Shown: positions 1 to 7,107 of the stretch, piece after piece
Numbering within the stretch: the stretch's first letter is position 1
Layout: each line of letters starts with the position of its first letter
Assembly (NCBI GenBank): GCA_003453735.1
Contig: DMNE01000519.1
Coordinates: 2,244 to 13,137 of the forward strand
Reading direction: 5' to 3'
Length of the DNA stretch: 10,894 bases
Source of the DNA: Nitrospiraceae bacterium
GTDB taxonomy: Bacteria > Nitrospirota > Thermodesulfovibrionia > Thermodesulfovibrionales > UBA9159
Position numbers and translations under genes: made by a program
The notes under the pieces: model-generated
The model's input: only the letters and a program-made list of their open reading frames with translations
Database searches by the model: none
What the model was told of the DNA's origin: nothing

Positions 1-172
1 CGCAAAGATCATGCGGGGACTCCTGGACATGAATAAAGACCCTGAAAGCAAAGAAGTCCTGAGAAATCTCGGGGTAGCAAAGTTCCGCGGAGTAAGTAAA
101 GACGATTTTCTCCCCGTTTTTGAAATAGTAAAGAAAGCAGGAATCGATATAACGTCCTATAGGTATAAATGA
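1..172 (+). CDS. PhnD-like periplasmic substrate-binding protein, C-terminal fragment
   Basis: Only the last 56 codons are present, read from base 2 with no stop until TGA at 170-172; the start lies left of the window. The peptide includes the stretches LLDMNKDPESKEVL and FRGVSKDDFLPVFEIVKKAGI. These match the C-terminal pattern of the phosphate/phosphite/phosphonate ABC-transporter binding proteins (PhnD family), where a helix, a 'gk.iL..l...gF' segment and a 'D(Y/F)..v' segment close the second lobe. Such proteins bind small ligands in the periplasm, either for import or to present them to a sensor. The stop overlaps the ATG of the next gene (ATGA at 169-172), so the two are translationally coupled and probably work together. 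That favours a sensory role beside the kinase over transport, but this is inference. The ligand cannot be told from the fragment. Confidence 0.7.
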   Translation, partial: AKIMRGLLDMNKDPESKEVLRNLGVAKFRGVSKDDFLPVFEIVKKAGIDITSYRYK

Positions 173-2139
173 AGAAAAGACTCATATATGCTTTTGCCCT
201 CCTGTTTTTTCTCTTTTCTTTGGGATCAGGGTTGACCATGGTGTATATCTATCGAGTAACTTCTGATCTTCAGTCGGTCATCAATCTCCACCGGATAGAG
301 ATCATCCGTCAGAATCTCGTTATCAACACGCAGACAGTCCAATCGAACCTTTACACGACGGGCACCGTCTTTGGCAAGGAACTGGATGTGATCGTGGAGA
401 ACGTCAGCGCCCTGGACAACTCTGTCCATGGCTGCAGTAGCTGTCATCATAGTAAAGAGATGACGGAGAGGCTGAAAGAAGTCGAAAAAAATGTGGAGCA
501 GTATAAAGAGGCGCTCAGTTATCTGATCACCTCCACAGCCAACCCGGAGAGGGTCGAACGGTTGAAGATGGTAGCGGTTGGCATCGGCGATAGGCTTCTG
601 TCACAGACGCAGGAGATGGCTTTTATCGCCGACAGGAGCCTCAGCACGAAGACCATAAAGGCGATTAAGGAGATCAACAATTCCAGGGACATCCTGATCG
701 TAACCCTCTTTATTGCTATAGCCATCGCCCTAATCATCGCTATTGTCTTGACAAAACAGATAACGAAACCTGCATATGCGCTTGTCGCTGCAACCCGGAT
801 GATCGCCTCCGGGCATCTTGGATATAAGACATCCTATGATGACAAGACCGAATTCGGAGAGCTCGCGCGCAACTTCAACGCAATGAGTGAACGATTGAAG
901 GACGAACGTGAGCATATCGTTCAGTATATTGAACAACTCGCCGGCCTTTACGACATAACCCTGTCCTTTTACGAGATCACCGAGATGGAAGATGCCTATA
1001 GAGGAATTTGTGAACAGCTGGCTAAGCTCTTGAAGGCGCAACAGTGTGCTATCGTTCTTTACAATGTCGAGCAGGATCTTTTTGTCGCTCATCCCTCAGT
1101 CTATGGTCTGCAGGATGAGGAGACACGGCTTCTGAAATTTTCCCGACAGGGGGAGGAAGAACTCTTTCACCGAGTCGAGGGTCTTCCCGTCATCTCGAAT
1201 GACCCTCTCAACGATGAGCGCTTAGACCCTGCTCTCGCGCAAGCCTTGCACGAACGGTCTGTCCTCATAGCATGGCTGCAACGGAAAGGAAGGCTGCTCG
1301 GTGCCCTGAGAGTGGCGAACAAAGATGGGGTTTTTACCGACGAGGACGCAAAACTCTTGACCATCCTTGCAAACCATATCGCCGTCGCCAGAGAAAATGC
1401 CCTCCTGTATCAATACTTGCAGGATCAGATGTCAGAGCTGCGGGAGACCCAGGAACAGCTCATCCAGTCTGCGAAGCTGGCTGCAATAGGAGAACTCGCC
1501 TCGAACGTAGCCCATGAGATCAATAATCCCCTGACGAGCATCATCGGTTTTACCGAGATGCTGAAGGACGAGGGGGACATCCATCGCATCCAGAGCCGTC
1601 TCGATATCATCGAGAAGGAGTCTTTGAGGGCGAGGGACATCGTGAGGCATCTACTGCAGTTTGCAAGAAAAAGTCCTCTGCACCTTGTGGAAGTCGATAT
1701 CAACGAAGCGCTGAGGGAGGTGTTGCCGCTCATCGATGCTCAGGCAAAGAGGAATCGTATCGAGATACGCGAGGATTTTGTTGAAGTTCCTAAGACGGTG
1801 GGGGATCTCAACCAGTTAAAGCAGGTCTTTATCAACATCATCAATAACGCCATTTCCGCGATGCAAGAGGGCGGAGAACTCACGATAAGGACTGCTCGTC
1901 TCGGAGAATATATCCTCATTGATTTTGAGGATACCGGCGCCGGTATCCGAAAGGAGATTCTGTCACGGATCTTTGAGCCCTTCTTCACAACGAAGAAGGA
2001 CAAGGGGACGGGCCTTGGGTTATCAATCAGTTACCGCATCATCCAGGACCACGGTGGAAGGATCGATGTCGAGAGCAATGACGGGAAGGGTACCACGTTC
2101 ACAGTAAGGCTTCCGATAAAAAGTCAAAAGGCGTCGTAA
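169..2139 (+). CDS. Membrane sensor histidine kinase with periplasmic c-type haem motif
   Basis: A 656-residue transmembrane kinase. A membrane segment at residues about 7-28 is followed by a mostly helical periplasmic domain (about 30-172) with a haem-attachment motif C89-S-S-C92-H93, followed by H94. A second membrane segment lies at about 174-195. Next come a HAMP linker (about 196-248) and a GAF-like domain (about 265-410), then a coiled stretch leading to the HisKA dimerisation domain. The phosphoacceptor is H449 in the VAHEINNP H-box. The catalytic domain has an N-box around N556-N560, a G1 box DTGAGI at 588-593 and a G2 box GTGLGL at 613-618. All catalytic boxes are intact, so it should autophosphorylate and pass phosphate to a response regulator, but none lies downstream in the window. 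The CxxCH motif in the exported loop implies covalent haem c attachment by the cytochrome c maturation machinery and hence redox, NO/CO or ligand sensing; that function is inference. The start is set by the ATGA overlap with the binding-protein gene and the hydrophobic N-terminus that follows. Confidence 0.93.
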   Translation: MKKRLIYAFALLFFLFSLGSGLTMVYIYRVTSDLQSVINLHRIEIIRQNLVINTQTVQSNLYTTGTVFGKELDVIVENVSALDNSVHGCSSCHHSKEMTERLKEVEKNVEQYKEALSYLITSTANPERVERLKMVAVGIGDRLLSQTQEMAFIADRSLSTKTIKAIKEINNSRDILIVTLFIAIAIALIIAIVLTKQITKPAYALVAATRMIASGHLGYKTSYDDKTEFGELARNFNAMSERLKDEREHIVQYIEQLAGLYDITLSFYEITEMEDAYRGICEQLAKLLKAQQCAIVLYNVEQDLFVAHPSVYGLQDEETRLLKFSRQGEEELFHRVEGLPVISNDPLNDERLDPALAQALHERSVLIAWLQRKGRLLGALRVANKDGVFTDEDAKLLTILANHIAVARENALLYQYLQDQMSELRETQEQLIQSAKLAAIGELASNVAHEINNPLTSIIGFTEMLKDEGDIHRIQSRLDIIEKESLRARDIVRHLLQFARKSPLHLVEVDINEALREVLPLIDAQAKRNRIEIREDFVEVPKTVGDLNQLKQVFINIINNAISAMQEGGELTIRTARLGEYILIDFEDTGAGIRKEILSRIFEPFFTTKKDKGTGLGLSISYRIIQDHGGRIDVESNDGKGTTFTVRLPIKSQKAS

Positions 2140-2203
2140 GTCCGCGATCCGCAGCGGTCGCCCCGCTGAGCTCTCATCGTATTGATGACATTCATGCATT
2201 ATA

Positions 2204-2212
2204 GGGGAGGAG
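2204..2212 (+). promoter_or_regulatory. Strong ribosome binding site for scpA
   Basis: GGGGAGGAG ends six bases before the ATG at 2219 and fixes the scpA start. The 79-base gap after the kinase also contains an overlapping small hairpin, AGCGG/CCGCT, just after the kinase stop, without a T-run. No convincing promoter was seen in the gap, so scpA may be transcribed with the kinase. Confidence 0.6.
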
Positions 2213-2218
2213 TATCAT

Positions 2219-3034
2219 ATGGAAGAAGTCTACAGTATAAAGATTCCTGTTTTTGAAGGACCGCTGGACCTCCTGCTACACCTTATCAGGGAGAACAAGA
2301 TAGATGTTTATGATATTCCCATCGCCCTTATCACGCACCAGTACCTTGAGTACATAGAGATGATGAAGGAACTCAATCTCGACGTTGCCGGTGAGTTTCT
2401 TCTTATGGCAGCGACGCTCATCCATATCAAGTCGAGGATGCTCCTTCCGGTAGATGAAGAGGTGAAGGATGAAGAACAGGAAGACCCGAGATTCGAATTG
2501 GTTCAGAGGCTCCTTGAGTATCAGGCATTTAAGGAGGCCTCCTTTGCATTGCGGGAAATCCAGGATGAGTGGAGTAATGTGTTTTACCGGGATTTCTCGG
2601 GGGGGGAAGAGAAGGGGAAAAGACGTTCTGCTGACGACGGACTCTCCGCTTTGGAGACGAGTTCCCATGGGTATCTGCTTGAAACCGGTGAAGCCGCTTC
2701 TGAATCCCTCCAACTCTTTGATCTCAACATCTTCGACCTTCTCTCTGCATTCAGGAAACTCTTGGATAAGGCGCCGCCCGAGGTTGTTGCGATCACAAGG
2801 GAGACGCTAACAGTGAAGGACCGGATATCGTTTATCATGGAGAAGCTCGAAAATGAGAATGCCGTACGATTTGAAGACCTCCTGGGAGCGACGGCGAGAC
2901 GGTCTCATCTCATAGTCACCTTTATTGCCTTCCTCGAAATCTTGAGATTGGGGCTCGCACGAGCATATCAGGAACGGGACTTCGGAAATATATGGATTAT
3001 CAAGAAACAGGGATCCCCGCAAGAAGTGGAATGA
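2219..3034 (+). CDS. scpA: Segregation and condensation protein A (kleisin)
   Basis: ScpA is the kleisin that bridges the SMC ATPase head domains and binds ScpB, forming the SMC-ScpAB condensin for chromosome organisation and segregation. The 271-residue product is of normal family length. The N-terminal helical domain opens with the diagnostic FEGPLDLLLHLI stretch (residues 12-23) and continues through KIDVYDIPI and the GEFLLMAATLIHIKSRMLLP block (58-77). The C-terminal winged helix (about 196-262) contains TVKDRISFIMEKL and a hydrophobic helix ending in RLGLARAYQ. Between them lies a charged, poorly conserved linker (about 124-160), whose DNA contains a run of eight G at 2599-2606. scpB, the usual neighbour, is not downstream in this window. 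The gene is followed by a 263-base gap before rplI. Identity is very secure from the terminal domains. Confidence 0.97.
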   Translation: MEEVYSIKIPVFEGPLDLLLHLIRENKIDVYDIPIALITHQYLEYIEMMKELNLDVAGEFLLMAATLIHIKSRMLLPVDEEVKDEEQEDPRFELVQRLLEYQAFKEASFALREIQDEWSNVFYRDFSGGEEKGKRRSADDGLSALETSSHGYLLETGEAASESLQLFDLNIFDLLSAFRKLLDKAPPEVVAITRETLTVKDRISFIMEKLENENAVRFEDLLGATARRSHLIVTFIAFLEILRLGLARAYQERDFGNIWIIKKQGSPQEVE

Positions 3035-3173
3035 TGTCAGAGCGCTCCCTGGTAACGCATCGCCTTTAACCTGCTTTGCAGTGCGATGTTCCCAGTTGCC
3101 TGCCGGAGAAGATCCTTCTATCAAGGGTTGTCGAGTATGCGCCGCATATTCGTCTCACCGATAACACGGCAAG

Positions 3174-3199
3174 GGCCCGGTCTCTCTGGGGCCGTCTTT
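3174..3199 (+). terminator. Possible weak terminator after scpA
   Basis: GGCCC (3174-3178) can pair with GGGCC (3189-3193) around a ten-base loop; alternatively ACGGC (3166-3170) pairs with GCCGT (3191-3195). Only a short CTTT follows, so this is a weak candidate. A second small structure, CATCGC/GCGATG with an inner CTGC-TTT-GCAG, sits at 3058-3088 and has no T-run. Confidence 0.22.
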
Positions 3200-3226
3200 G
3201 TGCAGCCCAAATCCGAACTTGTTTTG

Positions 3227-3235
3227 TGGTATAAT
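3227..3235 (+). promoter_or_regulatory. Extended -10 promoter for the rplI-dnaB cluster
   Basis: TGG followed directly by a perfect TATAAT (3230-3235) makes an extended -10 element about 60 bases before the rplI start. No good -35 hexamer lies 16-18 bases upstream, which is typical when the TGn extension is present. Transcription would begin near 3242 and give a leader of about 55 bases with a GAAGGGGG ribosome binding site at 3282-3289. Placed after a gene-free gap and before overlapping genes, it is the likely sigma-70 promoter of the cluster. The call rests on consensus match only. Confidence 0.6.
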
Positions 3236-3297
3236 TTTTAAAAACAAGATCAGAGACGGTTCGATACTACCATGTACGACCGAAGGGGGTTGATGCA

Positions 3298-3741
3298 ATG
3301 AAAGTGATTCTGAAAGAAGAGGTGAAGAGTCTCGGAAGCATCGGCAGTGTGGTGAACGTTGCTGACGGGTATGCACGGAATTATCTCATACCCAAAAACC
3401 TTGCCGTCGAGGCGAACACAAAAAATATAAAGGCGCTCGAGCATGATAAGAAGAAGATAGAGGCGCGGGCGAAGAAGATCAGAAATACGGCTCAGGATCT
3501 CTCAGATAGACTGGCGGGCCTGACCCTTACTGTAAGCGCGAAAGTTGGGGAAGGGGAAAAGCTGTTCGGCTCCATTACGACGATGGATATTGCGGAGGCG
3601 CTCAAGAAGGAGGGGTTCGATATTGAACGGAAGAAGATTATGCTTGATGAGCCGATCAAGAGACTTGGTTCCTTTACCGTGGGGATTAAGATTCACCCTC
3701 AAGTGACATCTCAGTTGGCCCTACACGTCGTTGCAGAATGA
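3298..3741 (+). CDS. rplI: 50S ribosomal protein bL9
   Basis: bL9 binds 23S rRNA near the base of the L1 stalk and helps maintain reading frame. The 147-residue product has the family layout. The N-terminal RNA-binding domain carries GSIGSVVNVADGYARNYLIP (residues 13-32), the diagnostic signature. A long lysine-rich connecting helix (about 41-72) leads to the C-terminal domain, with GEGEKLFGSIT at 84-94 and the closing VGIKIHPQV strand. The start is supported by GAAGGGGG eight bases upstream. It lies upstream of dnaB as in many bacteria, but rpsF, ssb and rpsR, which commonly precede it, are absent and scpA sits there instead. Its TGA overlaps the dnaB ATG (ATGA at 3738-3741). Confidence 0.97.
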   Translation: MKVILKEEVKSLGSIGSVVNVADGYARNYLIPKNLAVEANTKNIKALEHDKKKIEARAKKIRNTAQDLSDRLAGLTLTVSAKVGEGEKLFGSITTMDIAEALKKEGFDIERKKIMLDEPIKRLGSFTVGIKIHPQVTSQLALHVVAE

Positions 3742-5108
3742 GGGATATCGATTCGACCGTTGACAGACTTCCCCCTCAGAACCTTGAGGCGGAGCAATCC
3801 GTCCTCGGCGCTATCCTTCTGGACAATGAAGCGATTCCAAAGGCATTAGAGATTCTTTCCCCGGACGATTTTTATCGGGACGCGCACAGAAGGATATTCG
3901 ACAGCATGACAGAGCTCTACGAAAAAAATGAAGCGATAGACCTCATCACCGTTACCGATGCGCTGAAGAGAAAAAATGAACTGGATATTGTGGGCGGTGT
4001 CACCTATCTTTCCAGCGTTGCCAATCAGGTTCCGACGTCTGCAAATGTGCGGTACCACGCAAAGATCATAAAAGAGAAGGCCCTGCTCAGGGGACTCATC
4101 AGGACAACGACAGAGATCGCCGCAAGGGTATATGAATCCTCCCTCGAGGCTGATGAACTTGTTGATTTTGCTGAGAGGACTATATTCGAGATCTCCGACA
4201 GGCGGACCAAGACGTCTTTCTTTACCCTCAAGGAAGTGATCAAGAGCAGCTTTGAGATGATCGAGCACCTCTATGACAAGAAGGAAGCGATTACCGGTGT
4301 ACCGTCAGGATTCCCCGATCTCGATGAATTGACGACCGGTTTCCAGCCGGGAGACCTCATCGTCATCGGGGGAAGACCTTCCATGGGCAAAACGGCACTT
4401 GGAATGAATATTGCGCAACATGTTGCCCTCGAGGTGAGAGAGCCTGTTGCCATATTCAGCCTCGAAATGTCAAAGGAACAGCTTGCGCTGCGGATGCTTT
4501 GCTCCGAAGCTATGGTGGATTCCAATAGCGTGAGAAAGGGTTTCATCAGAAAAGAGGACTGGCATAAACTCACGAGTGCAGCGGGAAGGCTTGCCGAGGC
4601 TCCGATCTTTATCGATGATTCGTCGGGGACCTCAGTCCTCGAGATGAGGGCAAAAGCGAGGCGGCTTAAAAATGAACATCACGGTCTCAGCCTTGTCCTC
4701 GTGGATTATCTCCAGCTGATGAGGAGCAGGGGCGGTTTTGAGAGAAGGGAACAGGAGATATCAGAGATATCGCGCTCCCTGAAGGGGCTGGCAAAAGATC
4801 TCAAAGTCCCGGTTATCGCCTTGAGCCAGCTCAACAGAGGCGTTGAACTAAGGAAACCTCCGATACCCAATCTTGCAGACCTTCGGGAATCAGGCGCTAT
4901 TGAACAGGATGCGGATGTCATCATTTTCCTTTACCGTGAGGAGTTTTACAATCGAGAGACTGCAAACAAAGGAAAAGCAGAGGTGATCATTGCAAAACAA
5001 CGCAACGGCCCGACAAAAACCATTGATCTCACCTTCCTTTCAAGCTGCACGAAGTTTGTACCTTTTTCAAGAATGGAATACCACGAGGAATCCGGAGAGG
5101 GTTTTTGA
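3738..5108 (+). CDS. dnaB: Replicative DNA helicase DnaB
   Basis: The hexameric 5'-3' helicase that unwinds DNA at the replication fork and recruits primase. The 456-residue product has the normal length with no intein. An N-terminal helical domain (about 10-110, beginning PPQNLEAEQSVLGAILLD) and a linker are followed by the RecA-like motor. Walker A is GRPSMGKT at 212-219, preceded by the GFQPGDLIVI strand. The SLEMS motif is at 241-245 and Walker B is LVLVDYLQLM at 318-327. The SQLNRGVE segment is at 363-370, followed by the LRESGAIEQDAD block (382-393). The KQRNGP motif near 420 carries the likely arginine finger. It overlaps rplI by ATGA and mobA by TTGA, so its expression is coupled to both. 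Every catalytic motif is intact. Confidence 0.98.
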   Translation: MRDIDSTVDRLPPQNLEAEQSVLGAILLDNEAIPKALEILSPDDFYRDAHRRIFDSMTELYEKNEAIDLITVTDALKRKNELDIVGGVTYLSSVANQVPTSANVRYHAKIIKEKALLRGLIRTTTEIAARVYESSLEADELVDFAERTIFEISDRRTKTSFFTLKEVIKSSFEMIEHLYDKKEAITGVPSGFPDLDELTTGFQPGDLIVIGGRPSMGKTALGMNIAQHVALEVREPVAIFSLEMSKEQLALRMLCSEAMVDSNSVRKGFIRKEDWHKLTSAAGRLAEAPIFIDDSSGTSVLEMRAKARRLKNEHHGLSLVLVDYLQLMRSRGGFERREQEISEISRSLKGLAKDLKVPVIALSQLNRGVELRKPPIPNLADLRESGAIEQDADVIIFLYREEFYNRETANKGKAEVIIAKQRNGPTKTIDLTFLSSCTKFVPFSRMEYHEESGEGF

Positions 5109-5713
5109 CAGCAGCAATCCTGGCAGGTGGTGAAAACAGACGGATACCGTATGTCAAGGGCTTGCTCGCAGTGGAAGGCAGAACGATTATCGACCGCAGT
5201 CTTGATGTGCTGCGAAAAGTGTTTGACAGGGTTGTGATTAGCACGAATTCGCCGGAGTGGTATTTCCGGTTCGGTGTTCCCCTGATCGGCGACGTGAAAA
5301 TGAAAAGGGGGCCAATGACGGGGATATTGTCGGTTCTCCTTGCCACAAGCGACGCAGCCGTATTTGTTGTTGCGTGCGATATGCCCTTTATCAGCGAGGC
5401 GCTGCTTAGATATATGCTTACTCTCTTTGAGGAGCAGGGGGCACGGGGCAACAGAGGAATTGATGCGGTGATTCCTGTCTTCGGAGGCAAAACGGAGCCG
5501 CTCTTTGGCATTTATACGCGAAACGTGGTGAAGGTTATGGAAGGGATGCTCAGGGAAGGCAATACGAGCCTTCAAGCCATGTTCGGCAACACAGAGGTTT
5601 TGTATATCGATGAGGAAGCGGTCAGGGCGAGAGACCCTCTAGGGAGATCCTTCATAAACATAAACACCATGGAGGATTATAAGAAGATCAGGGGCGCTCT
5701 GTGTTTGGTGTAG
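5105..5713 (+). CDS. mobA: Molybdenum cofactor guanylyltransferase-like protein
   Basis: MobA transfers GMP from GTP to molybdopterin cofactor, making the guanine dinucleotide form used by DMSO-reductase-family enzymes such as nitrate reductases and formate dehydrogenases. The 202-residue nucleotidyltransferase fold shows LAGG (6-9), GPMTGI (69-74), the metal-binding VVACDMPF (88-95) and the closing FININTMEDY (183-192). The loop after LAGG is unusual: it reads ENRRIPYVKG, where typical MobA has a form like xSxRMGxDK, so the RMG core is changed, although a lysine (K18) remains. The start is TTG at 5105, overlapping the dnaB stop, with GGAGAGGG at 5094-5101 as ribosome binding site; no ATG is available. 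A related nucleotidyltransferase for another substrate cannot be excluded, but the tatA-like gene that follows fits molybdoenzyme export. Confidence 0.8.
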   Translation: MTAAILAGGENRRIPYVKGLLAVEGRTIIDRSLDVLRKVFDRVVISTNSPEWYFRFGVPLIGDVKMKRGPMTGILSVLLATSDAAVFVVACDMPFISEALLRYMLTLFEEQGARGNRGIDAVIPVFGGKTEPLFGIYTRNVVKVMEGMLREGNTSLQAMFGNTEVLYIDEEAVRARDPLGRSFININTMEDYKKIRGALCLV

Positions 5714-5905
5714 GAATACAGGAGGTCATACTTCTTTTCATAATTACCCTTGTGCTGTTTGGTGGATCGAGATTGTCGCAAATCGGGACGTATCGGTTAG
5801 GCCATCAGGAACTTCAAGAAGGCCACATCCGCATCAGAAGACGTAGAGATCGCCCCGATAACGCCTGTTGAAGAAAAGAACGGGGAAAAACAAGGAAGAG
5901 CTTAA
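5701..5905 (+). pseudogene. tatA: TatA/E-type twin-arginine translocase subunit, frame-disrupted
   Basis: Read from GTG 5701 (AGGGG at 5690-5694 upstream; 13 bases overlap mobA), the protein begins MFGVGIQEVILLFIITLVLF and continues GGSRLSQIG. This is the TatA N-terminal membrane helix and FG hinge. This frame then leaves the family and stops at 5869-5871 after 56 codons. From 5801 the next frame reads AIRNFKKATSASEDVEI and runs to TAA at 5903-5905. That is the TatA amphipathic helix and acidic tail. Joined, the parts give a normal-length TatA of about 67 residues. The break lies between about 5783 and 5800; in the second frame a TAG sits at 5798-5800, just before the matching codons. Two missing bases, or an equivalent indel, would restore it. 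It may be a real pseudogene or a sequence error. TatA forms the Tat pore for folded cofactor-bearing proteins. Confidence 0.82.
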
Positions 5906-5910
5906 GGGAA

Positions 5911-7047
5911 ATGCATAGAGGAGCTACCGCAGAGATTGACCTCAATGCCGTGTCTCGCAACCTTCACGTCGTCAGAACGGCTGCTGAAAATCGTCCGGTT
6001 ATAGCAGTTGTGAAGGCGGATGCGTATGGTCACGGCGCCATTGAGATTTCAAGGAGACTTGTGAGTGAGGGGGTCTCGGTCCTTGCAGTGGCATATAGTG
6101 ATGAAGCAATAGCCCTCAGAAAAGCGGCTATCGACTCCCCGATATTGGTCCTTTTTGATAGATACAGCTTCTCTGACTTTTTTGAATACAGACTCATTCC
6201 CGTCATCCATGATGTTCAAACGGCCGAGAGGCTTTCCGGGGAAGCAAAGGCGAGAGGACACTCTCTTGATGTCCATATAAAGGTAGATACCGGAATGGGG
6301 AGACTCGGTCTGCATAGCGAGAGGGTAGTGGATGATCTCAATGCCATAGCAGCAATGGATTGCCTGAATGTCACGGGGATTATGAGCCATTTCTCGGAGG
6401 CGGACATTGCAGAGAGGTCTTATGCGAATGAACAGCTGAAGAAGTTTACAATGGTAAGGAATGCATTCCTTTGGAACCAGAAAAAAAAGATCCTCTTTCA
6501 TATAGCCAACAGCGCGGCCGTACTCTCTTTCAAGGACGCGCACCTGGACGCTGTAAGACCAGGCTTGATGCTCTATGGATATTCTCCATTCGCGGCGGTC
6601 GACAGTCAGGCGTCGGCAATCAGCGATCAGCAGCCGTCTTTTGAACTCAGACCGGCTATGAAGATCAAGACCCGGATACTCTGCCTGAGAAGGCTCCGGC
6701 GAGGAACGCCTGTAAGCTACGGGAGGACATTCATTACCAAGCGAGAGAGCCTCGTTGCGGTTTTGCCTGTTGGGTATGCTGATGGCTACAGCAGGGTTCT
6801 GTCCAATACGGCGGATGTTCTTATCAGGGGTAAAAGAGCTCCTGTTGTAGGAAGGGTCTGCATGGACTTAACGATGGTTGATGTTACAGAGATTCAGGAT
6901 GTCGCCGAGGATGATGAGGTGGTGCTCCTTGGGACGCAGGCCGCGCAAGAGATTACCGCCCACGAGGTTGCTCAGAAGGCGGGTACAATTTGCTATGAAA
7001 TCCTCACTACGTTGGGAAGCCAGTCGAAAAGGGTGTATGTGCAGTGA
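5911..7047 (+). CDS. alr: Alanine racemase (PLP-dependent)
   Basis: Converts L-alanine to D-alanine for peptidoglycan. The 378-residue product is of normal length. The N-terminal TIM barrel carries the PLP lysine K35 in VVKADAYGHGA (33-43), with HIKVDTGMGRLG at 122-133 and RPGLMLYGYSP at 216-226. The C-terminal beta domain carries the second catalytic base Y270 in the VSYGRTF segment, then VLPVGYADGY (284-293) and CMDLTMVDVT (317-326). The link between the domains (about 228-245) is serine- and glutamine-rich. Its DNA at 6619-6632 is two near-identical heptamers, ATCAGCG and ATCAGCA. The ATG at 5911 has GGAAGAG ten bases upstream and lies five bases after the tatA remnant. The catalytic residues are intact, so it should be active. 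Confidence 0.96.
   Translation: MHRGATAEIDLNAVSRNLHVVRTAAENRPVIAVVKADAYGHGAIEISRRLVSEGVSVLAVAYSDEAIALRKAAIDSPILVLFDRYSFSDFFEYRLIPVIHDVQTAERLSGEAKARGHSLDVHIKVDTGMGRLGLHSERVVDDLNAIAAMDCLNVTGIMSHFSEADIAERSYANEQLKKFTMVRNAFLWNQKKKILFHIANSAAVLSFKDAHLDAVRPGLMLYGYSPFAAVDSQASAISDQQPSFELRPAMKIKTRILCLRRLRRGTPVSYGRTFITKRESLVAVLPVGYADGYSRVLSNTADVLIRGKRAPVVGRVCMDLTMVDVTEIQDVAEDDEVVLLGTQAAQEITAHEVAQKAGTICYEILTTLGSQSKRVYVQ
6617..6633 (+). repeat. Short tandem heptamer (ATCAGCR) inside alr
   Basis: ATCAGCG at 6619-6625 is followed at once by ATCAGCA at 6626-6632, with a partial flanking CAATCAG. It encodes residues about 237-241 in the inter-domain linker of alanine racemase and keeps the frame. It resembles short GATCAGCAATCAGC-like repeats that I associate with intergenic DNA of some environmental bacteria; that resemblance is from memory and not checked. 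Confidence 0.45.
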
Positions 7048-7090
7048 AGCCGTCGAGCGATAGTTATCAATCCTATACGTAAACCGATTA

Positions 7091-7102
7091 GGAAGGAGGT
7101 GA
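7091..7102 (+). promoter_or_regulatory. Consensus Shine-Dalgarno that sets the start of the PA2779-like gene
   Basis: GGAAGGAGGTGA is near the full anti-16S complement and ends five bases before the ATG at 7108. A GTG at 7099 in the same frame lies inside this element and so cannot be the start. Confidence 0.8.
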
Positions 7103-7107
7103 ATGTT

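Noticed and set aside
2140..2175. Terminator between the kinase and scpA
   Set aside because: Small overlapping hairpins are present, but no T-run follows.
3086..3241. A 51-codon frame between scpA and rplI (begins MFPVACRRRS)
   Set aside because: No ribosome binding site, no recognisable family, and its end covers the extended -10 promoter of rplI, so it is most likely chance.
5783..5803. Programmed +1 frameshift in tatA
   Set aside because: No known slippery or recoding element sits at the junction in the right frame, and TatA is not known to need recoding; indel or sequence error is simpler.
7099..7107. GTG start three codons upstream for the PA2779-like gene
   Set aside because: It lies inside the Shine-Dalgarno sequence; ATG 7108 has correct spacing.
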